A stretch of 64,000 nucleotides of DNA, from contig NZ_RCWY01000003.1 in the NCBI RefSeq assembly GCF_003688625.1, positions 62,001-126,000 of the forward strand, given 5' to 3'. The position numbers and the translations under genes were made by a program. The DNA is from Sphingomonas sp. PP-CE-3A-406 (GTDB lineage Bacteria; Pseudomonadota; Alphaproteobacteria; Sphingomonadales; Sphingomonadaceae). This document shows positions 44,938 through 52,775 of the stretch, piece after piece (the first letter of the stretch is position 1; every line of letters starts with the position of its first letter). Under the pieces are notes generated by a model. It did no database searches and was not told where the DNA came from. It saw nothing but the letters and a program-made list of their open reading frames with translations.

Positions 44938-46146
44938 ATGTCCGAAGACTTCTACCGCATCAAACGCTTACCCCCCTATGTCATCGCCGAAGTGAACGCG
45001 ATGCGGGCGGCGGCGCGCGCGGGCGGGGAGGACATCATCGATCTCGGCATGGGCAATCCCGACCTGCCGCCCCCCGAGCACGTCATCGAGAAGCTCGTCG
45101 AAGTCGCGCGCAAACCCAGCGCGCACGGCTATTCGCAGTCGAAGGGCATCCCCGGGCTCCGGAAAGCCCAGGCGAACTATTACGGCCGCCGCTTCGGCGT
45201 CGACGTCGATCCCGAGACCGAAGTCGTCGTGACGATGGGCTCGAAGGAAGGCCTCGCGAGTCTGGCCACCGCGATCACCGCGCCCGGCGACGTCGTGCTC
45301 GCGCCGAACCCGTCCTATCCGATCCACACCTTCGGCTTCATCATCGCCGGCGCGACGATCCGCGCGGTGCCGACCACGCCGGATGAGGCGTATTTCGAGA
45401 GCCTCGAGCGCGCGATGGCGTTCACCGTCCCCGCGCCGTCGGTGCTGGTGATGGGCTATCCGTCGAACCCGACCGCCGAAGTCGTCGACCTCGCCTTCTA
45501 CGAGCGCGTCGTCGAATTCGCGAAGAAGCACAAGCTGTGGGTGATCTCCGACCTCGCTTATTCGGAGCTGTATTTCGACGGCAAGCCGACCCCCTCGATC
45601 CTCCAGGTCCCCGGCGCGAAGGACGTCGCGATCGAGTTCACCTCGCTCAGCAAGACCTATTCGATGGCCGGTTGGCGGATGGGTTTCGGGGTCGGCAACA
45701 AGACGCTGATCGCGGCGATGACGCGCGTGAAGTCGTACCTCGATTACGGCGCGTTCACCCCGATCCAGGCCGCCGCCTGCGCCGCGCTCAACGGCCCGCA
45801 GGACATCGTCGAGCGCAACCGCCAGCTCTATCACAAGCGCCGCGACGTCCTGGTCGAGAGCTTCGGCCGAGCCGGCTGGGACATCCCGAGCCCCCGTGCG
45901 AGCATGTTCGCCTGGGCGCCTTTGCCACCCGCACTCGCGCATTTAGGTAGCCTTGAGTTCACGAAACAATTGCTGACTCACGCGCACGTCGCGGTGGCTC
46001 CAGGGGTCGGCTATGGCGAAAACGGCGAGGGCTATGTGAGAATCGCGATGGTCGAGAACGAACAGCGGCTCCGCCAGGCGGCGCGCAACGTGAAGAAATA
46101 TCTCCAGTCGATGGGTGTCAACACGCCCGCGCGTGGCTCCGGCTGA
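44938..46146 (+). CDS. alaC: Alanine/LL-diaminopimelate-type aminotransferase
   Basis: A 402-residue class I/II PLP aminotransferase that follows E. coli AlaC closely. RIKRLPPYVIAEVNAMRAAA, GEDIIDLGMGNPDLPPPEHV, SAHGYSQSKGIPGLRKA, MGSKEGLASL, NPSYPIHTFGFIIAG, and the Schiff-base lysine in FTSLSKTYSMAGWRMGF are all seen. AlaC converts glutamate and pyruvate to alanine; relatives are annotated as LL-diaminopimelate aminotransferases, which cannot be excluded. The start is ATG 44938 with AGAGG about 8 bases upstream. The TauE/SafE gene follows 11 bases after the stop. Confidence 0.92.
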   Translation: MSEDFYRIKRLPPYVIAEVNAMRAAARAGGEDIIDLGMGNPDLPPPEHVIEKLVEVARKPSAHGYSQSKGIPGLRKAQANYYGRRFGVDVDPETEVVVTMGSKEGLASLATAITAPGDVVLAPNPSYPIHTFGFIIAGATIRAVPTTPDEAYFESLERAMAFTVPAPSVLVMGYPSNPTAEVVDLAFYERVVEFAKKHKLWVISDLAYSELYFDGKPTPSILQVPGAKDVAIEFTSLSKTYSMAGWRMGFGVGNKTLIAAMTRVKSYLDYGAFTPIQAAACAALNGPQDIVERNRQLYHKRRDVLVESFGRAGWDIPSPRASMFAWAPLPPALAHLGSLEFTKQLLTHAHVAVAPGVGYGENGEGYVRIAMVENEQRLRQAARNVKKYLQSMGVNTPARGSG

Positions 46147-46157
46147 CCTTCGCCAGC

Positions 46158-46934
46158 GTGGATATCAATCCGTTATATTCGGTGGCCGGTGTGCTCGTCG
46201 GCCTCATCGTCGGGCTGACGGGTGTCGGTGGCGGGTCGTTGATGACGCCGCTGCTGGTGCTCGTCTTCGGCTTCCACCCCGCCACCGCGGTCGGCACTGA
46301 CCTGCTCTACGCGTCGGCGACCAAGACGGTCGGCACGACGGTGCATGGCTGGCGCGGTACGGTCGACTGGCAGGTCGTGCGACGACTCGCCACCGGCAGC
46401 GTCCCCGCGGCGATCGCGACGCTGCTGGTGCTCAACCATCTCGGCGAAAAGTCGTCCGGCACCGGCCACGCGATCACGGTCGTGCTCGGCGTGACGCTGA
46501 TCCTCTCGGCAGTCGCGACGTTCTTTCGCGGCAAGATCGTCGCGTGGCTGACGCCTCGCATCGGCACGGTCGGCGGCGAGCGTCAGGCGATGCTGACGAT
46601 CCTGCTCGGCGCAATCCTCGGCGTGCTCGTCTCGCTGACCTCGGTCGGCGCCGGCGCGCTGGGCATGACCGCACTGTTGATCCTGTACCCGACGCTGCCG
46701 ATCAACCGGCTGGTCGGGTCGGACATCGCCCATGCCGTACCGCTGACGCTGCTCGGCGGGATCGGCCACTGGATCCTCGGCTCGGTCGACGTCGACCTGC
46801 TCGTGTCGCTGCTGATTGGATCGATTCCCGGCATCATCGTCGGCAGCCTGATCGCGACGCGCGTCTCCGACCGCGTGCTGGTCCCAGTACTCGCGACCGT
46901 GCTGGCGCTGGTCGGCGTGAAGCTGATCTTCTGA
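46158..46934 (+). CDS. TauE/SafE-family anion exporter
   Basis: A 258-residue inner-membrane protein with about seven to eight TM helices. VLVGLIVGLTGVGGGSLMTPLLV is the signature of the sulfite-exporter TauE/SafE family, repeated as GVLVSLTSVGAGALGMTALL in the second half. Members export sulfite, sulfoacetate or other organosulfur anions; the substrate is unknown. The start is GTG 46158 without a clear ribosome site, so translation may depend on the upstream alaC. The thioesterase gene begins one base after its stop. Confidence 0.9.
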   Translation: MDINPLYSVAGVLVGLIVGLTGVGGGSLMTPLLVLVFGFHPATAVGTDLLYASATKTVGTTVHGWRGTVDWQVVRRLATGSVPAAIATLLVLNHLGEKSSGTGHAITVVLGVTLILSAVATFFRGKIVAWLTPRIGTVGGERQAMLTILLGAILGVLVSLTSVGAGALGMTALLILYPTLPINRLVGSDIAHAVPLTLLGGIGHWILGSVDVDLLVSLLIGSIPGIIVGSLIATRVSDRVLVPVLATVLALVGVKLIF

Positions 46935-46935
46935 C

Positions 46936-47361
46936 GTGCGGTCAGGGTTCGCCTTCTCGGCCAGGTTCCGCGTGCGCTATGCCGAGATCGACGGTCAGCG
47001 CATCGTCTTCAACTCGCGCTATCTCGAATATGCCGACGTCGCAGTCACCGAGTTCTGGGAATGGACCGGGATCGCGGAGGCTCTGCCGGACGTGTGGCCG
47101 ACCACCGAGTTCAACGTCCGCCGGACCGAGATCGATTACCTCAAGCCGTTCCGTCTCGGGGACACGGTGGAGGCGTTCGTGCGGATCGAGAAGCTTGGGA
47201 CGACCAGCCTGACGAAGCGGTTCGAGCTCGCGCATGCGGAGACGGGGGAATTGCACACCGTCATCACCATGGTCAGCGTGCACGTCGATCTTGAGACCGG
47301 CCGCCCGGTAGCTCTGCCGGACACGATCCGCACGGTGCTGGAAGCGCTGCCCGCCCAATAA
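46936..47361 (+). CDS. 4HBT-fold acyl-CoA thioesterase (YbgC/FadM-like)
   Basis: A 141-residue hot-dog thioesterase. FRVRYAEIDGQRIVFNSRYLEYADVA contains the active-site Asp-containing pattern (RYxExD-x2-xVVFNxxYLxY-D) of the YbgC/FadM group, and TEIDYLKPFRLGDTVEAFVR is the second strand. It hydrolyses acyl-CoA thioesters; the chain length is unknown. The start is GTG 46936, immediately after the TauE/SafE stop. It lies at the end of the alaC-TauE-thioesterase string, which may be one operon. Confidence 0.9.
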   Translation: MRSGFAFSARFRVRYAEIDGQRIVFNSRYLEYADVAVTEFWEWTGIAEALPDVWPTTEFNVRRTEIDYLKPFRLGDTVEAFVRIEKLGTTSLTKRFELAHAETGELHTVITMVSVHVDLETGRPVALPDTIRTVLEALPAQ

Positions 47362-47374
47362 ACCTTAGATAGCA

Positions 47375-47429
47375 TGTTCCCCCGCGAAGGCGGGGGTCCA
47401 GACGGGGCTCCCGCCTTCGCGGGAGAACA
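47375..47429. repeat. Dyad repeat, CCCCGCGAAGGCGGGG family (compact)
   Basis: Arms TGTTCCCCCGCGAAGGCGGG (47375-) and CTCCCGCCTTCGCGGGAGAA (-47429) are almost adjacent, so the whole element can form one long hairpin. It lies between the convergent thioesterase and HxlR genes, where it could terminate both. Confidence 0.85.
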
Positions 47430-47448
47430 AGGAAGAGGGCGAAGGCAG

Positions 47449-47928
47449 TTACTCCGCCGCCTCAGCCTCCACCCCATCCCCGGCCACCTCGCCCGGAAGC
47501 GCCCAGATCAGATCACCCTTCCCGAGCACGCGCCCGTCATGCGACCGCACCGACACTGGCTGCAACGGACGCCGATCGCGGGCGTCGACCAGGATCGGGA
47601 ACGCCGGCACGCACGTCTCCCACCGCTCGCCCCACTGCCGCAGCGCAATCATCGTCGGCAGCAGCGCGAAACCCTTGTCGGTCAGACCGTAGGCGATCTT
47701 GCGTCGATCCTCCGGGATGGGCTGCCGCTCCAAAATCCCGTGCTCGACCAGCCGCGCCAGCCGGTTCGCGAGGATATTGCGCGCGATCCCCAGTTCCGAC
47801 TGGAACTCCTCGAAATGATGCAGGCCATTGAACGACGCGCGCAGGATCAGGAACGACCAGCGCTCGCCCATCGCCTCCAGCGCGGCGGGCAGGCTGCATT
47901 CCAGCAATGGTTCGCGCAACTTGCCCAT
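47449..47928 (-). CDS. HxlR-family transcriptional regulator
   Basis: A 159-residue protein with an HxlR-type winged helix in the first ~100 residues: CSLPAALEAMGERWSFLILR, then FEEFQSELGIARNILANRLARL, HGILERQP and YGLTDKGFALLPTMIAL. The C-terminal ~55 residues form an extra strand-rich tail seen in DUF24 members, ending Glu/Ala-rich. Some HxlR proteins sense aldehydes or redox signals through a cysteine; the conserved Cys (ECSLPAAL) is present. ATG 47928 is chosen over the adjacent GTG; GAGG lies 8 bases away. Confidence 0.9.
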   Translation of the reverse strand: MGKLREPLLECSLPAALEAMGERWSFLILRASFNGLHHFEEFQSELGIARNILANRLARLVEHGILERQPIPEDRRKIAYGLTDKGFALLPTMIALRQWGERWETCVPAFPILVDARDRRPLQPVSVRSHDGRVLGKGDLIWALPGEVAGDGVEAEAAE

Positions 47929-48096
47929 CACGTCATCCTCATCCGCCGCGAGCGTACCGCATAACCCGCCGAAGCGAAACGCCCCGCTTATCCTGCGTTA
48001 TGCCCCCCGCCCGCGAACGACTGACGCAGCCACTAGATCACAGTGATGCGACGCTTTTTGTTGCCAAAAGTCCCCGCCCGGCCCCATCTACGGTCC

Positions 48097-50202
48097 GTGC
48101 TGCGCCAATATGAACTGGTCGATCGCGTCCTCGACTACGATCCCGACGCCGACGAGGCGATGCTGAACCGCGCCTATGTCTTCTCGATGCAGGCGCACGG
48201 GTCGCAGAAGCGCGCGAGCGGCGATCCGTATTTCAGCCACCCGATAGAAGTGGCGGGTATTCTCACCGACCTGCACCTCGACGCGGAGACGATTGCCACC
48301 GCGATCCTCCACGACACGATCGAGGATACGGTTGCCACGCCCGAGGAGATCGAGCGACTGTTCGGCGCTTCGGTCGCGCGCCTCGTCGATGGTGTGACGA
48401 AGCTCAGCAAGATCGAAGCGCAGACCGAGAACGAGCGCGCCGCTGAAAATCTGCGCAAATTTCTGCTCGCGATGTCCGACGACATCCGCGTGCTGCTGGT
48501 AAAGCTCGCCGACCGCCTCCACAACATGCGGACGCTCCATCACATCTCGAAGCCCGAGAAGCGCCGTCGCATCGCCAAGGAGACGATGGACATCTACGCG
48601 CCGCTCGCCGAGCGGATCGGCATGTACGAGTTCATGCGCGAGATGCAGTCGCTCGCGTTCGAACAGCTCGAGCCCGAAGCGTCCGAATCGATCAACCGCC
48701 GCCTCGAACAGCTCAAGCAGGGCGACGGCGACCGCATCGCCAAGATCGCATCGGGCCTGAAGCTGGTCCTGTCGCGCGCCGGGGTCGAGGCGGATATCTC
48801 GGGCCGCGAGAAGCACCCCTATTCGATCTTCCGGAAGATGTCGGAGCGGCACATCAGCTTCGAGCAGCTGTCCGACGTCATGGCGTTCCGCGCGATCGTG
48901 CCGACCGAGGAGGATTGCTACCGCGTGCTCGGGATCATCCACCAGCGCTGGCCGATGGTGCCGGGCCGGTTCAAGGATTACATCTCGACGCCCAAGCGCA
49001 ACGGCTATCGCTCGCTGCACACCTCGGTGATCCACGCCGACAGCGCGCGGATCGAGATTCAGATCCGCACCGCTGACATGCACGCACAGGCCGAGTTCGG
49101 GCTGGCGGCGCACTGGGCCTACAAGCAGCAGATCAACGGCAGCGACCGGCAGGTCAGCTGGATCCGCGACCTCGTCGAGATCCTCGATACCGCCGAGAGC
49201 CCGGAAGAGCTGCTCGAACACACGCGGATGGCGATGTACACCGATCGCATCTTCGCGTTCACGCCGAAGGGCGAGCTGATCCAGCTCCCCAAGGGCGCGA
49301 CCTCGATCGACTTCGCCTACGCGGTGCACACCGACCTCGGCGACCAAGCGGTCGGCGCGAAGGTCAACGGCCGCGTCGTGCCGCTGTCGACGGTGATCGA
49401 GAACGGCGATCAGGTGCAGATCCTGCGATCGAAGGGGCAGTCGCCGCAACCGCAATGGCTCAACGTCGCGACCACCGGCAAGGCGCTTGCCGCGATCCGC
49501 CGCCACCTCCGCCAGAAGGAGCGCGTCGAGCAGATCGCGCTCGGCCAGACCTTGTACGAGGATATCGTCACCCGCCTGCCCGCGCAGATCGGCACCGATG
49601 CACTCAGCCACGCGCTGAAGCGGCTGAAGCTGCCCGACGATTCGTCGCTGATGGTCGCGATCGCGCGGCGGACGCTGTCTGATGCCGCGGTGATGGAAGC
49701 ACTGATGCCGGGTTCGGCGGGCGCGGACGTGACGCATGCGCTTGCCCCGCAATCGAGCGCGATCTCGATCAAGGGCCTCACCCCCGGCGTCGCCTACGAT
49801 TTGGCAACGTGCTGCCATCCGGTACCGGGCGATCGCATCGTCGGGTTGCGCCGGCCCGATGCGGGGATCGAGGTCCACGCGATCGACTGCAAGGTCCTCG
49901 CCGAACTCGCCGAGCGATCGGAAAACGAGACCGACTGGGTCGACGTTGCCTGGGGTGACGAGACCGAGGGCGCCGTCGCGCGGATATCGGTGATGGTGAA
50001 GAACGAACCGGGCTCGCTCGGCATCGTCTCGACGATCATCGGCGGGCACAAGGCGAACATCATCAACCTGCGGCTCGATACGCGCGACAAGAGCTTCCAC
50101 ACCAACGAGATCGATGTCGAGGTGCATGACGTGCAGCAACTCATGCGGCTGATGGCAGGGCTGCGCGCGGCGGATGCGGTGCACACCGTGGAGCGGGTGT
50201 AG
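48097..50202 (+). CDS. rsh: Bifunctional (p)ppGpp synthase/hydrolase (RSH)
   Basis: A single long RSH protein that makes and degrades the stringent-response alarmone. The HD hydrolase has SHPIEVAGILTDLHLDAET and ATAILHDTIEDT; the synthetase has ISFEQLSDVMAFRAIVPTEED; then TGS (IFAFTPKGELIQLPKGA), a zinc-finger-like CCHPVPGDRI, and a C-terminal ACT domain (ISVMVKNEPGSLGIV). Start: GTG 48097 gives ~701 residues beginning MLRQYELVDRV, the family start; the frame is open from GTG 48043, but that addition (RRFLLPKVPARPHLRS) is unlike homologues. Both enzymatic halves look intact. Confidence 0.93.
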   Translation: MLRQYELVDRVLDYDPDADEAMLNRAYVFSMQAHGSQKRASGDPYFSHPIEVAGILTDLHLDAETIATAILHDTIEDTVATPEEIERLFGASVARLVDGVTKLSKIEAQTENERAAENLRKFLLAMSDDIRVLLVKLADRLHNMRTLHHISKPEKRRRIAKETMDIYAPLAERIGMYEFMREMQSLAFEQLEPEASESINRRLEQLKQGDGDRIAKIASGLKLVLSRAGVEADISGREKHPYSIFRKMSERHISFEQLSDVMAFRAIVPTEEDCYRVLGIIHQRWPMVPGRFKDYISTPKRNGYRSLHTSVIHADSARIEIQIRTADMHAQAEFGLAAHWAYKQQINGSDRQVSWIRDLVEILDTAESPEELLEHTRMAMYTDRIFAFTPKGELIQLPKGATSIDFAYAVHTDLGDQAVGAKVNGRVVPLSTVIENGDQVQILRSKGQSPQPQWLNVATTGKALAAIRRHLRQKERVEQIALGQTLYEDIVTRLPAQIGTDALSHALKRLKLPDDSSLMVAIARRTLSDAAVMEALMPGSAGADVTHALAPQSSAISIKGLTPGVAYDLATCCHPVPGDRIVGLRRPDAGIEVHAIDCKVLAELAERSENETDWVDVAWGDETEGAVARISVMVKNEPGSLGIVSTIIGGHKANIINLRLDTRDKSFHTNEIDVEVHDVQQLMRLMAGLRAADAVHTVERV

Positions 50203-50249
50203 AAACATCCGACGATGACGGCGGGCGCGACGGACGCTAGACGGGACAG

Positions 50250-51287
50250 ATGAACCGTCCGTCCCTTTCGATAGTCGTCCCCTGCTATAACGAGGCGGCA
50301 TGCCTCGACATCCTGCACGCGCGCATTTCCGGCGCGGCCAAGGTCGCGGTCGGCGACGATTACGAGATCGTCCTCATCAACGACGGCTCGCGCGACGACA
50401 GCTGGCCCGTGATGCAGCGCCTCGCTGCCGCCGACCCGCGGCTGGTCGCGATCAACCTCTCGCGCAACCACGGTCACCAGCTCGCGCTGACCGCCGGCCT
50501 GGACCTGTGCGCGGGCGAGCAGATCTTGATCATCGACGCCGATCTCCAGGACCCCCCCGAACTCCTGTCCGACATGCGCGCGGCGATGGCGGCGAGCCAG
50601 GCCGACGTCGTCTACGCAGTGCGCCGCCAGCGCGCGGGCGAGACGGTGTTCAAGAAGGCGACCGCCGCCGCCTTCTACCGCCTGCTGACCCGGATGACCG
50701 AGACGCCGATCCCGCTCGACACCGGCGACTTCCGCCTGATGAGCCGGCGCGCGCTGGACGCGTTCCTGTCGCTTCCCGAACAGGCCCGCTTCATCCGCGG
50801 GATGGTCGCCTGGATCGGCTTCAAGCAGGTGCCCTTCCCCTACGATCGCGCCGAGCGTCTCGCGGGCGAGACGAACTACCCGCTGGCGAAGATGATCCGC
50901 CTCGCGTTCGACGCCGTCACCGGCTTCTCGACCGCGCCGCTGCGGTTCGCCAGCCATGCGGGGCTCGCGCTGACCGGCGTATCGCTGCTCCTGTTCGTCT
51001 ACATCGCGATCGGCTGGCTCTCGGGCAGCGCGGTGCAGGGCTGGACCTCGACGATGCTGGTCACCGTGTTCCTGGGCGCGGTGCAGATGTTCGTGCTGGG
51101 GATGATCGGCGAGTATCTCGGGCGGCTGTACGTCGAGTCGAAGCGCCGCCCGCTGTATATCGTTGCCGACGTTGCGGGGCCGATCCAGGGCAAGGCGACA
51201 CTCGGATTCCGCGCGGAGCCGGTCGAGGCCCCCCTCCCCGACCGTCTCGAGCCTGCTGTTACCGCGGCGTCACCGCCCAAAGGTTAG
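50250..51287 (+). CDS. GT2 polyprenyl-phosphate glycosyltransferase (GtrB/DPM1-like)
   Basis: A 345-residue membrane-associated GT2 enzyme. SIVVPCYNEAACLDILHARI, VLINDGSRDDS and IDADLQDPPE are the nucleotide-sugar and metal motifs of dolichyl-phosphate-mannose-synthase-like enzymes. DTGDFRLMSRRALDAFL and FIRGMVAWIGFKQ follow. Two C-terminal TM helices (about 235-257 and 268-292) match the GtrB/ArnC form rather than soluble DPM1. It would make polyprenyl-phosphate-sugar on the cytoplasmic face. GtrA and a GT-C enzyme nearby complete a likely three-part system. Confidence 0.92.
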   Translation: MNRPSLSIVVPCYNEAACLDILHARISGAAKVAVGDDYEIVLINDGSRDDSWPVMQRLAAADPRLVAINLSRNHGHQLALTAGLDLCAGEQILIIDADLQDPPELLSDMRAAMAASQADVVYAVRRQRAGETVFKKATAAAFYRLLTRMTETPIPLDTGDFRLMSRRALDAFLSLPEQARFIRGMVAWIGFKQVPFPYDRAERLAGETNYPLAKMIRLAFDAVTGFSTAPLRFASHAGLALTGVSLLLFVYIAIGWLSGSAVQGWTSTMLVTVFLGAVQMFVLGMIGEYLGRLYVESKRRPLYIVADVAGPIQGKATLGFRAEPVEAPLPDRLEPAVTAASPPKG

Positions 51288-51502
51288 GATAAGGTCACAC
51301 CAAGAAACACTTCGACCGGCCGTGAATATGGGTCTTCATCGTCATACGCGTGCAAAGCCGGTCGGCGCCTGGGGTACACAGGCGATAGTGACGGCCTGAA
51401 CGAACCGGATGACGAGCATGACACCGGCGGGGTGTGTAGGACAGCGGGAAATGCCCCGGTCTTCGCCTGAGAACGGGAAGAAGGCGGTACGTCCCTTGAG
51501 TG

Positions 51503-52231
51503 TCAGCGCGGCACCGCCAGCGTCACGATCGAGACGCCCGGGGTCATCGGCAGGCGACCGACCATGTGGCGTTCCAGGCGGAAGATCTTCTCGAACAGCG
51601 CGTTTACCAGCTTGGGTGGCGGGGAGTCGTCGCTGTCGTCGCGGCCCGAAAGGCGTCCGGCGATCCGCGCCGCCGCCGCCAGCGGGAACAGCAGCGAGTT
51701 GAAATAGCCGAGCTTTTCCGGCTTCAGGCCCGCCGTCTCGATCGCTGTCTTGAGCGTGGCCTTCGAATAGCGGCGGTGGTGGTGGTTCACGGTGTCGTGT
51801 GCGCTCCACATCCACTGGTGCGCCGGCACCGCGATCAGTATCTTGCCGCCGGGCGCGAGGCAATCCGCCATCGCCTTCAGCGCGGCGACGTCGTCCTCGA
51901 TATGCTCGACCACGTCGAGCACTGCGATCAGGTCGTAGTGCGCGCGGGGAACACCCGGCAGCTCGGGCAAGGGCGCTGCGCCGACCGGCTTGCCGAGGCG
52001 TTCGCTGGCGATCTCGCGCGCCGCGGGATCGATCTCGATCGCGTCGATCTCGCCGAACTCGGCCAGCATCGGCAGGTTGTGGCCGGTGCCGCAGCCGATC
52101 TCGAGGATCTTCGCGTCCTTCGGCAACGCACCGTAGCGGGTCAGGTAATCGGCCAGGATGTCGCGGCGCGCGCGGTACCACCAGTGGGTGGAATCGTGGG
52201 CGGCCATCCGGTCGTAGACGATGCGGTCCAT
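51503..52231 (-). CDS. Class I SAM-dependent methyltransferase
   Basis: A 242-residue methyltransferase with motif I ILEIGCGTGHNLPMLAEFG, the acidic IDAIEIDP and motif II HYDLIAVLDVVEHIEDDVAAL. The N-terminal MAAHDSTHWWYRARRDILAD and the H-WMWSAHDTVNHHHRRYS segment are frequent in methyltransferases of sugar or lipid-linked glycan clusters. The substrate is unknown. The gene is 28 bases upstream of gtrA on the opposite side of the GT2 gene, so it probably belongs to the same glycan module, as a modifier. Confidence 0.9.
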   Translation of the reverse strand: MDRIVYDRMAAHDSTHWWYRARRDILADYLTRYGALPKDAKILEIGCGTGHNLPMLAEFGEIDAIEIDPAAREIASERLGKPVGAAPLPELPGVPRAHYDLIAVLDVVEHIEDDVAALKAMADCLAPGGKILIAVPAHQWMWSAHDTVNHHHRRYSKATLKTAIETAGLKPEKLGYFNSLLFPLAAAARIAGRLSGRDDSDDSPPPKLVNALFEKIFRLERHMVGRLPMTPGVSIVTLAVPR

Positions 52232-52259
52232 CAGTAAGTCGTCCAGTTCGTTGGCAGCA

Positions 52260-52685
52260 TCAGTTGAAAACCCAGAGACGGTTGAGCACGAAACTCACGA
52301 TCGCCGCGAGCAGCACGGCGGGGACGAGCGGGATCCACGGGTGCAGGTGGAACACTGCGGTGCCGACCCACGTGATCAGCGCGTTGAGCGCCAGACCTGC
52401 GCCCTGGACGATCACGAACTTCACATGCCGCCCGGCGCCCGGCTCCTTGGCGTGCCCCTTGAAGCTCCAGCGGCTGTGCAGGAAGAATCCGACCACGACG
52501 GCGACCACGAAGGCGAACGGCACCGCGGCCACCGCCTGGCGTGGCGGAAAGACATACGCGGTCAGCGGCAGGTAGACGAGCGAATACACCACGCTGGAAA
52601 TCCCGCCGGCGATTCCGAAGCGCACGAGCTGGCCGAGCATGCCGCTCGCCCGTATCTGCTCCATCTGTCGCCAAATCGCCTGCAT
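52260..52685 (-). CDS. GtrA-family membrane protein (putative flippase)
   Basis: A 141-residue protein with four TM helices in GtrA arrangement: FGIAGGISSVVYSLVYLPL, VPFAFVVAVVVGFFLHSRWSF, FVIVQGAGLALNALITWVG and LVPAVLLAAIVSFVLNRLWVF, the last ending with the typical NRxWVF. GtrA members are thought to flip polyprenyl-phosphate-sugars made by GtrB. ATG 52685 is chosen with AAGG upstream. The methyltransferase gene follows it on the same strand, while the GT-C enzyme is divergent from it. Confidence 0.9.
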   Translation of the reverse strand: MQAIWRQMEQIRASGMLGQLVRFGIAGGISSVVYSLVYLPLTAYVFPPRQAVAAVPFAFVVAVVVGFFLHSRWSFKGHAKEPGAGRHVKFVIVQGAGLALNALITWVGTAVFHLHPWIPLVPAVLLAAIVSFVLNRLWVFN

Positions 52686-52775
52686 GCCCGCCTTGTTCTT
52701 TACCGATACCGCGATAGAGCGGCGCCGAAGACAAGCCCGCGCATCTAGTGTGCGTGCGGGCAGGAGGAAAGCGTT

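Noticed and set aside
48088-50301. 737-codon open frame antisense to rsh
   Set aside because: Its composition is that of a reverse-complement shadow (Arg/Asp/Leu/Val-rich), with no recognisable domain.
51288-51502. Degenerate repeat or gene in the GT2-methyltransferase gap
   Set aside because: Fragments resembling the CGCGAAGGCGGGG arm (near 51450-51480) are too decayed to call, and no frame has a ribosome site.
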